Positions 43,273-48,263 of a stretch of 48,263 bases of DNA are shown here, one piece after another. The position numbers and the translations under genes are program-made. Origin of the DNA: Candidatus Heimdallarchaeota archaeon (GTDB lineage Archaea > Asgardarchaeota > Heimdallarchaeia > Hodarchaeales > Hodarchaeaceae). The first letter of the stretch is position 1, and the number at the start of each line of letters is the position of its first letter. Location of the stretch: positions 1 to 48,263 of the forward strand of contig RDOB01000012.1 in assembly GCA_011364965.1 (NCBI GenBank), in the 5' to 3' direction. The notes below the pieces were generated by a model that was given only the letters and a program-made list of their open reading frames with translations, did not search any database and was not told the origin of the DNA.

Positions 43273-46200
43273 ATGCAGAAGATAAAACGATTTATGATTT
43301 TAAAAGGACTCCTATTAGCGGGAGTTTTTCTATTACTCGCCACAATTCCCACGCTTGCACGGACAGATAACAATCTCTACCCAATCTACAACACGTTCAT
43401 GTTTAATCAAGAAAGACAAATAACTTCAGGCATTGAAAATCAGACCCTGAAAACTGAGCTAGGCTATCGTGTCCATTCCATTACTTCCAGTAAGGATGCG
43501 TCCAAAGTTCGATTCATCTTTTCCATCCCAGACTTTCACTTTGATCAGCTATTGCTCCGAGTAAAGTTATCCTACAATGAGCTAACTACCGCGTTTATTC
43601 GGGGAGGACATCTGCATAATATTACAGTTAATGTCTATCCGTTTGAATTGACTATTATTGACGGAGTAAATGGTTCTGTGCAGGTGGTTGATGCCTATGA
43701 GTTATATCGAGGCACAACTCTCACATTTAACTTCAATGAGACCGCATTTATAGAAGAAGAATACTTTGAGGTCTCATTCTCCTCATGGAATAGTATGTCC
43801 TGTATAAAGGAAATACAATTTGAGCAGATTAAATTCCAACTCCATCCCCCTGAAGTTGTTACAGGGCCCGCAGTTCTCTTCCTTTGTAGTACTATTAGTT
43901 TACTCGGACTTGCGCAAGTTTTTCCGCAATATAATCGTTTCTTTACAAATCTAATATTGCTGCTATTCCTCATGCTTACCCCTCTTGCTGCTATTTATCA
44001 AATTAAGTCCATAATGGAACTGCTTCCTGACAGAGAAGAAGGAGTTACTCGGTTTACATTCTTTGGACAGGTATATGAGCGCCGAGACTTAGGAAATGGG
44101 TATTTTTCTCTCAAAAAGATCAAAGACTTGTCCACAGCATTTGAACTGAAAGCTTTGTCTGGAACTGGAGCACAGATAGTTTATCCTATAAAGGAAATAA
44201 GTTCAGAAACAAATATTCCACATTATTTAGAATCAATTGAGGATTCATCCAATTCTGAACCTACTTCACTTCCTCCTCCTATTAATGAAACAGCTAGTAT
44301 TAAGCCTATGTATCCTCATTTAGGAGCTGGCGAAGTCAACATCTCTACAACTAATATTTCAATACGTGATGCAGATTCAGGAGTTATTCATTCAAAATAC
44401 AAATTTTACAAATTTGAAGTAATCGTTTTTGATTTAGATGGGCAAGGAGATATTGAATATGTACAGCTTAATTTTACTATTAATTCATTTGAATATTCTG
44501 TAGCGTATGATAATCGAACTGAAACGTTTTTAGAGGTAAATGATCATGCATCTGATCATATAACACTCGATTTGGCATCTCCGGACCCGTTACGAATTGG
44601 ATATTATCTTAATGTCACATTTAAAATTCAAACGGATTGGGATTTACCAAATGCTGATTCTATAGCATTAACTGCTTGGGCAAATGACACAAGTACTAAC
44701 AGCGATTCTAAAACCTCGGCTACAACCTATGATTTTAACCATAATATCGAAGTAGCATCATTTAATGTAAATGATCAAACGGTCAATCCAGATACTGGAT
44801 TATTTTTCACGGGTTCTGTATATTATGAAGGAACCTTTCTTGAAGTTCCAGATAGTGAGATAACAGTTGTTACCGTTTTCCGTGACTCAACGCCTTCTGA
44901 TATCAACATTGCAACACAAAATAGTACAGAAGCAGGTTTTTCAGTCACTGGAAACTCCGAGGCGACAGTTGGTAGCTATACGTACTATCCTTTTGTAGAA
45001 CTTGCTGGGGATGGAACTGAATGGAATCTCAGTGCTACAACGATTGGAGTGATTGTGGATCGCGTTAAAATTACTGATATATCCATTTCAAATGCAGTTT
45101 ATTATGATGGTTCAAGTACCTATTGGGATAATAACGATGGAATAACTGATGAAATAACAATCACTGTTGAAGCCGTATGGGAACGTACTAGTATTGCTTA
45201 TACTGGGGAAGTGCGATTAGGACATAGTGGGGATTCTGACTGGCAAACTACAACTGGATTAAGTTTTAATGCCGATGAAAATCCAATTTTAGGCACAGTT
45301 AAACTATTAACTAGTATTAATGTGACAGCAGCTATTGAAGGAACAGGAAATGAATATGGGTCTCAAATCTACTTGGATCCCTCATTAATTTATTGGAACA
45401 TTGGGTGGGATAATGCTGCTCCAACAGGTGGAACATGGACAACCGATTATGACCTTGATGATAATACAGGGGATGGATATGCCCCATACGCTGGACCTTC
45501 TGGCAGTTATGATGCTTTTTATGATGATACTTCTTATACTGCTGATGTCTCTAGTGTGAGCGATACTGGTGCAGGAATCGCTAATTACTCAATTAAATCA
45601 GATGAACAGGGAACTTATGGAGTAACAAAGACAAATGGACTTGATATTAGCTGTACCTTGGTAGAGGGCGCAAATTCTATTTCCTTTCGAATTGTGGACA
45701 GAGTGGGAAATGTATATAGTGGAACAACTGATCTATCTATTTACTATTCAAGTACAGCAATTCCCAGTGGCTTTGATATCGATATTTCAGGTACTGCTGT
45801 CTGGACATTAGAATCCCCTAGTTTTGCTTATATTGCTAATCCAAATGATATCACAAGTGGGATATTGTATCTCGGCGCAGGGGGAGATACCCAATGGAGT
45901 ATTACCATGGATAATTCAGGGACATGGAATGCGGGAGGGGCATGGAAAGTCGTTTTTGAAGCAGGGTGGGGAACCTCACAAAAGGTCGATGATACCAGCG
46001 GAGATGGATATACATCTCTACTTTATCATTCTGATACAGGATCGGAGCCTGATATAACCATAGATATTGTCAATCGAAATGGATTGGTTCAACAGATAGT
46101 TTTAACTACGACAGCGGATACCACGGGGCCAACTTTAGATTCAATTACAGTAGTTGGGGATTCCCTGATGCCTGGCTACTCGGACTGGGATCAAGATGGC

Positions 46201-48263
46201 ATAGGGTTTAGTATTACCCCAGCTGGTATTACTGATAGTGGAGTGGGGACAAATATGGTACTTTATGAGGTAGATGATGCCACTCCCGATGCTGATGGGG
46301 GTTATAACTCCTCTGATTCACCATTCATCTATCCCATAGATGTTGGAACTTCTGGTAGCTATACCTTTTATGCAAGAGCAGTAGACAAAGTAGGAAATGA
46401 GGGTGTTGTACGGTCAGATATAGGGTATGTCGATGATAGTCCCCCTAGTTTTGACACAATCTCCTTCATTGATGCTGATTTTAATCCCAACTGGTATGAT
46501 CAAGGGGCAAGCGCTTATGCAACACTACAAATTGCATTTTTTGAAACCAATGTTTATTCAATAGATGTTATTTGTACAATCAATCTAATCGATCGAGCTA
46601 CAAACGCAACAGCGGGTCAAACGTCCCCATTCAACTCAATCATCACTCTTTCTTCAGCATTTATTGATGATAGCTATACAATCAATATAACAATAACAGA
46701 TAAAGTGGGTCAAACTGTTACAAATAACACAAATATTATTAAACTTGACAACACCGCACCTTCAATAACAGATGTAATGTCTGATTATTTTGAGGATGCA
46801 GGGGATCTAGGAGATGTATTTGGAGATATAATTAACAATATCTTTTACTTCTCCAATTCATTTTTAACAAGTGCAACAGTTACATTTACTGCGACAGGTG
46901 AAGACAATTTTGATGGATCAGGTGTTCGGGGTATTGATTTTGGTTTATTTGGTGAAGATCCACCTGAGGATCCTTCTGCTCCTTATACGGGGCAATATAT
47001 CATAAATAATGATGATGCAGATGGAACGATCATAGTCACTATTTATGATAATGTTGGGAATTCAAATTCCAGCACAATTACCTGCATTCAAGATGATACA
47101 AATCCAACTATAAGTATTACTAGTGAAGTTGAAAATAGCGATTATCTCTATGTGCTTATTTCTGGTAGTGAGGGTGTATATGGTTCCAAAATGAATAGTA
47201 ACTCGCAGACGTACGTAATCTCGGGAACAGCATTTGATTCAGGCTCAGATTTGAATAATATTTCGGATAATACCGGATTTGGAAATAATCCTTCAAATAC
47301 TGGAACACTTTCAAATTGGGAATTTATTTACTTAATTACTGCAAGCGATAATGGAAATGTTGTAATAACTTATACTGTGACAGATAATGTAGGAAATACC
47401 GCTACAGATGTGTATACGTTTTATGAAGATAATACTAACCCAAGTTTGACTGATGCCATGTCCGCTTATAATGAAGCAGGAGACATAAACGAGGTTCATG
47501 GAGTCATTGTTAACGATTGGTTCTATTTCAGTAATTCTATTCCCTCCAGTGCAACTGTCACCTTCACTGCTACGGGGACTGATGGGTTAGCTGGAGTGTA
47601 TGGAATCGAATTTGGAGCCTTTGGAGCTGATCTTGCGACCAATGACACCAGTGCTCCCTATCAGGGGGTTTATTCCATCACCAATGCTGATAGCTCAGGT
47701 ACAATTACGGTCACTATCTATGATAATGTGGGTAATTATGTCTCTGATACCATTACCTGCACTGAGGATGCTACTAATCCCAGTATTAGCGTAACAGGGG
47801 AGTCAGAAGACAGTGATTATCTTTATGTGCTTACACCGACTAGTGAGGGGATTTATGGCTCTCGAATGGGAACTGGCCAGGTTTATACTATTTATGGGAC
47901 AGCTACAGATTCTAGCTCAGGTTTAGCCTCTGTTGATGATGGAACACCTTTTAACAATCCTGCTAGAGGAGGAACATTAGCAAGCTGGCAATTTACCTAT
48001 TCTATTACTGCCTCGGATGGTGGAACAGTAGTTATCACCTACACTGCCACAGATAATGTGGGAAATACCGCTACAGATGTGTATACGTTTTATGAAGATA
48101 ATACTAATCCAAGCTTGACTGATGCCATGTCTGCGTATGCTGAAGCTGGAGATATTGGCGATGTTTATGCGGTCACAAGTAGTAACTGGTTCTATTTCAG
48201 TAATTCTATTCCCTCCAGTGCAACTGTCACCTTCACTGCTACGGGGACTGATGGGTTAGCTGG
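43273..48263 (+). CDS. Giant secreted/membrane-anchored surface protein with beta-sandwich repeats (3' end outside window)
   Basis: ATG at 43273 follows an in-frame stop directly; from there 1663 codons run to the window edge with no stop. N-terminus: basic start and hydrophobic segment, ending ...TIPTLA (about residue 30), a signal peptide. Residues 30-195 form a beta-rich domain; two hydrophobic segments at about 198-217 and 223-243, separated by PQYNR, make a membrane hairpin that leaves both flanks outside. A Pro/Ser-rich linker (about 310-340) leads to Thr/Asp/Asn-rich beta domains, each ending in D-x-V-G-N, as in Ig-like/cadherin-like bacterial and archaeal adhesins. From 46759 there are long tandem units of about 225 residues. 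Likely a cell-surface adhesin or S-layer-associated protein. No Cys network or enzyme motif seen. Confidence 0.88.
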   Translation, partial: MQKIKRFMILKGLLLAGVFLLLATIPTLARTDNNLYPIYNTFMFNQERQITSGIENQTLKTELGYRVHSITSSKDASKVRFIFSIPDFHFDQLLLRVKLSYNELTTAFIRGGHLHNITVNVYPFELTIIDGVNGSVQVVDAYELYRGTTLTFNFNETAFIEEEYFEVSFSSWNSMSCIKEIQFEQIKFQLHPPEVVTGPAVLFLCSTISLLGLAQVFPQYNRFFTNLILLLFLMLTPLAAIYQIKSIMELLPDREEGVTRFTFFGQVYERRDLGNGYFSLKKIKDLSTAFELKALSGTGAQIVYPIKEISSETNIPHYLESIEDSSNSEPTSLPPPINETASIKPMYPHLGAGEVNISTTNISIRDADSGVIHSKYKFYKFEVIVFDLDGQGDIEYVQLNFTINSFEYSVAYDNRTETFLEVNDHASDHITLDLASPDPLRIGYYLNVTFKIQTDWDLPNADSIALTAWANDTSTNSDSKTSATTYDFNHNIEVASFNVNDQTVNPDTGLFFTGSVYYEGTFLEVPDSEITVVTVFRDSTPSDINIATQNSTEAGFSVTGNSEATVGSYTYYPFVELAGDGTEWNLSATTIGVIVDRVKITDISISNAVYYDGSSTYWDNNDGITDEITITVEAVWERTSIAYTGEVRLGHSGDSDWQTTTGLSFNADENPILGTVKLLTSINVTAAIEGTGNEYGSQIYLDPSLIYWNIGWDNAAPTGGTWTTDYDLDDNTGDGYAPYAGPSGSYDAFYDDTSYTADVSSVSDTGAGIANYSIKSDEQGTYGVTKTNGLDISCTLVEGANSISFRIVDRVGNVYSGTTDLSIYYSSTAIPSGFDIDISGTAVWTLESPSFAYIANPNDITSGILYLGAGGDTQWSITMDNSGTWNAGGAWKVVFEAGWGTSQKVDDTSGDGYTSLLYHSDTGSEPDITIDIVNRNGLVQQIVLTTTADTTGPTLDSITVVGDSLMPGYSDWDQDGIGFSITPAGITDSGVGTNMVLYEVDDATPDADGGYNSSDSPFIYPIDVGTSGSYTFYARAVDKVGNEGVVRSDIGYVDDSPPSFDTISFIDADFNPNWYDQGASAYATLQIAFFETNVYSIDVICTINLIDRATNATAGQTSPFNSIITLSSAFIDDSYTINITITDKVGQTVTNNTNIIKLDNTAPSITDVMSDYFEDAGDLGDVFGDIINNIFYFSNSFLTSATVTFTATGEDNFDGSGVRGIDFGLFGEDPPEDPSAPYTGQYIINNDDADGTIIVTIYDNVGNSNSSTITCIQDDTNPTISITSEVENSDYLYVLISGSEGVYGSKMNSNSQTYVISGTAFDSGSDLNNISDNTGFGNNPSNTGTLSNWEFIYLITASDNGNVVITYTVTDNVGNTATDVYTFYEDNTNPSLTDAMSAYNEAGDINEVHGVIVNDWFYFSNSIPSSATVTFTATGTDGLAGVYGIEFGAFGADLATNDTSAPYQGVYSITNADSSGTITVTIYDNVGNYVSDTITCTEDATNPSISVTGESEDSDYLYVLTPTSEGIYGSRMGTGQVYTIYGTATDSSSGLASVDDGTPFNNPARGGTLASWQFTYSITASDGGTVVITYTATDNVGNTATDVYTFYEDNTNPSLTDAMSAYAEAGDIGDVYAVTSSNWFYFSNSIPSSATVTFTATGTDGLA
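46759..47439 (+). repeat. Tandem unit 1 of the surface protein (227 codons, diverged)
   Basis: Begins PSITDVMSDYFEDAGD and ends NVGNTATDVYTFYEDNTN. It has the same order of sub-motifs as units 2 and 3 (FYFSNS, SATVTFTATG, TIYDNVGNS, SDYLYVL, SGSEGVYGS, NWEFIYLITASD) but is clearly diverged at DNA level. Confidence 0.85.
47440..48108 (+). repeat. Tandem unit 2 of the surface protein (223 codons)
   Basis: Begins PSLTDAMSAYNEAGD and ends DVYTFYEDNTN. DNA at 47518-47594 is identical to 48187-48263 of unit 3, and the unit boundary (47401-47460 against 48070-48129) differs at 2 of 60 positions, both silent. The offset is exactly 669 bases. Confidence 0.9.
48109..48263 (+). repeat. Tandem unit 3 of the surface protein (cut by window end)
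   Basis: Begins PSLTDAMSAYAEAGD. Only 155 bases are present; the last 77 are identical to unit 2. More units may follow outside the window. Confidence 0.85.

Noticed and set aside
43695..43973. Minus-strand frame of 92 codons
   Set aside because: Antisense to the giant surface-protein frame, which is open without interruption through this stretch.
45824..47794. Two short plus-strand frames (45824-46057, 47600-47794)
   Set aside because: Both are in another phase of the giant surface-protein frame, which is continuous there.
1..48263. CRISPR arrays, insertion sequences and prophage
   Set aside because: No regularly spaced short repeats with unique spacers, no transposase or integrase motifs, no phage structural genes seen on reading both strands.

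Overview
The window looks like part of an A+T-rich archaeal chromosome, most probably an Asgard (Promethearchaeota) lineage. This is an inference. It rests on an archaeal/eukaryotic-type TrpRS, a full-length ABCE1/Rli1, an XPD-type Fe-S helicase, an HTH-ThiN regulator of the archaeal ThiR type, and above all several Rag/Gtr-type small GTPases with longin/roadblock-like C-terminal domains. I see no rRNA, tRNA, CRISPR array, transposase, integrase or phage gene.

Layout. 1-4502 (minus): a LolD/MacB-type ABC exporter operon with one large FtsX permease and two ATPases, one of which carries an AbrB-like C-terminal tail. 4730-5815 (minus): two paralogous small membrane proteins. 6061-7854 (plus): ABCE1/Rli1. 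7867-13576 (minus): a six-gene cluster holding two Rag-type GTPases, a degenerate GTPase-like partner, a possible longin-type protein, an unknown protein and a site-2-type membrane metalloprotease. 13763-16919: a Cys-rich small protein, trpS and an MFS transporter. 17229-18134 (plus): another Rag/Gtr-like GTPase. 18164-22142 (minus): an FrhB-type iron-sulfur flavoprotein, a CBS-pair protein and two possible longin-like proteins; three of these four share a C-terminal beta-rich module. 22353-25616 (plus): an NfnAB-like transhydrogenase whose A subunit is fused to a thioredoxin-reductase-like domain with its redox cysteines replaced.

25908-36556 is mixed metabolism and housekeeping: an unknown acidic/basic protein, a MEMO/AmmeMemoRadiSam-B protein, a PfkB-family protein lacking the catalytic Asp, a split APH/P-loop kinase pair, adenine deaminase, an XPD-like helicase, a TPR protein and a stand-alone Lrp/AsnC ligand-binding domain. 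36747-42898 is a coherent thiamine locus: ThiB-like binding protein, ThiP-like permease, ThiQ-like ATPase, an APH-fold kinase suited to thiamine phosphorylation, and the ThiR-type regulator. Three inverted repeats lie in the transporter promoter region. From 43273 to beyond the window end runs one uninterrupted frame of at least 1663 codons encoding a secreted or membrane-anchored surface protein with long beta-sandwich repeats, the last two nearly identical at DNA level.

The strongest candidates for undescribed systems are the Rag-GTPase/metalloprotease cluster (7867-13576) and the FrhB/CBS/longin-like cluster with a shared C-terminal module (18164-22142). The TrxR-NfnA fusion comes next. 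Many genes start with TTG or GTG; where a Shine-Dalgarno-like motif or a paralog favours an internal start I give that start and say so.
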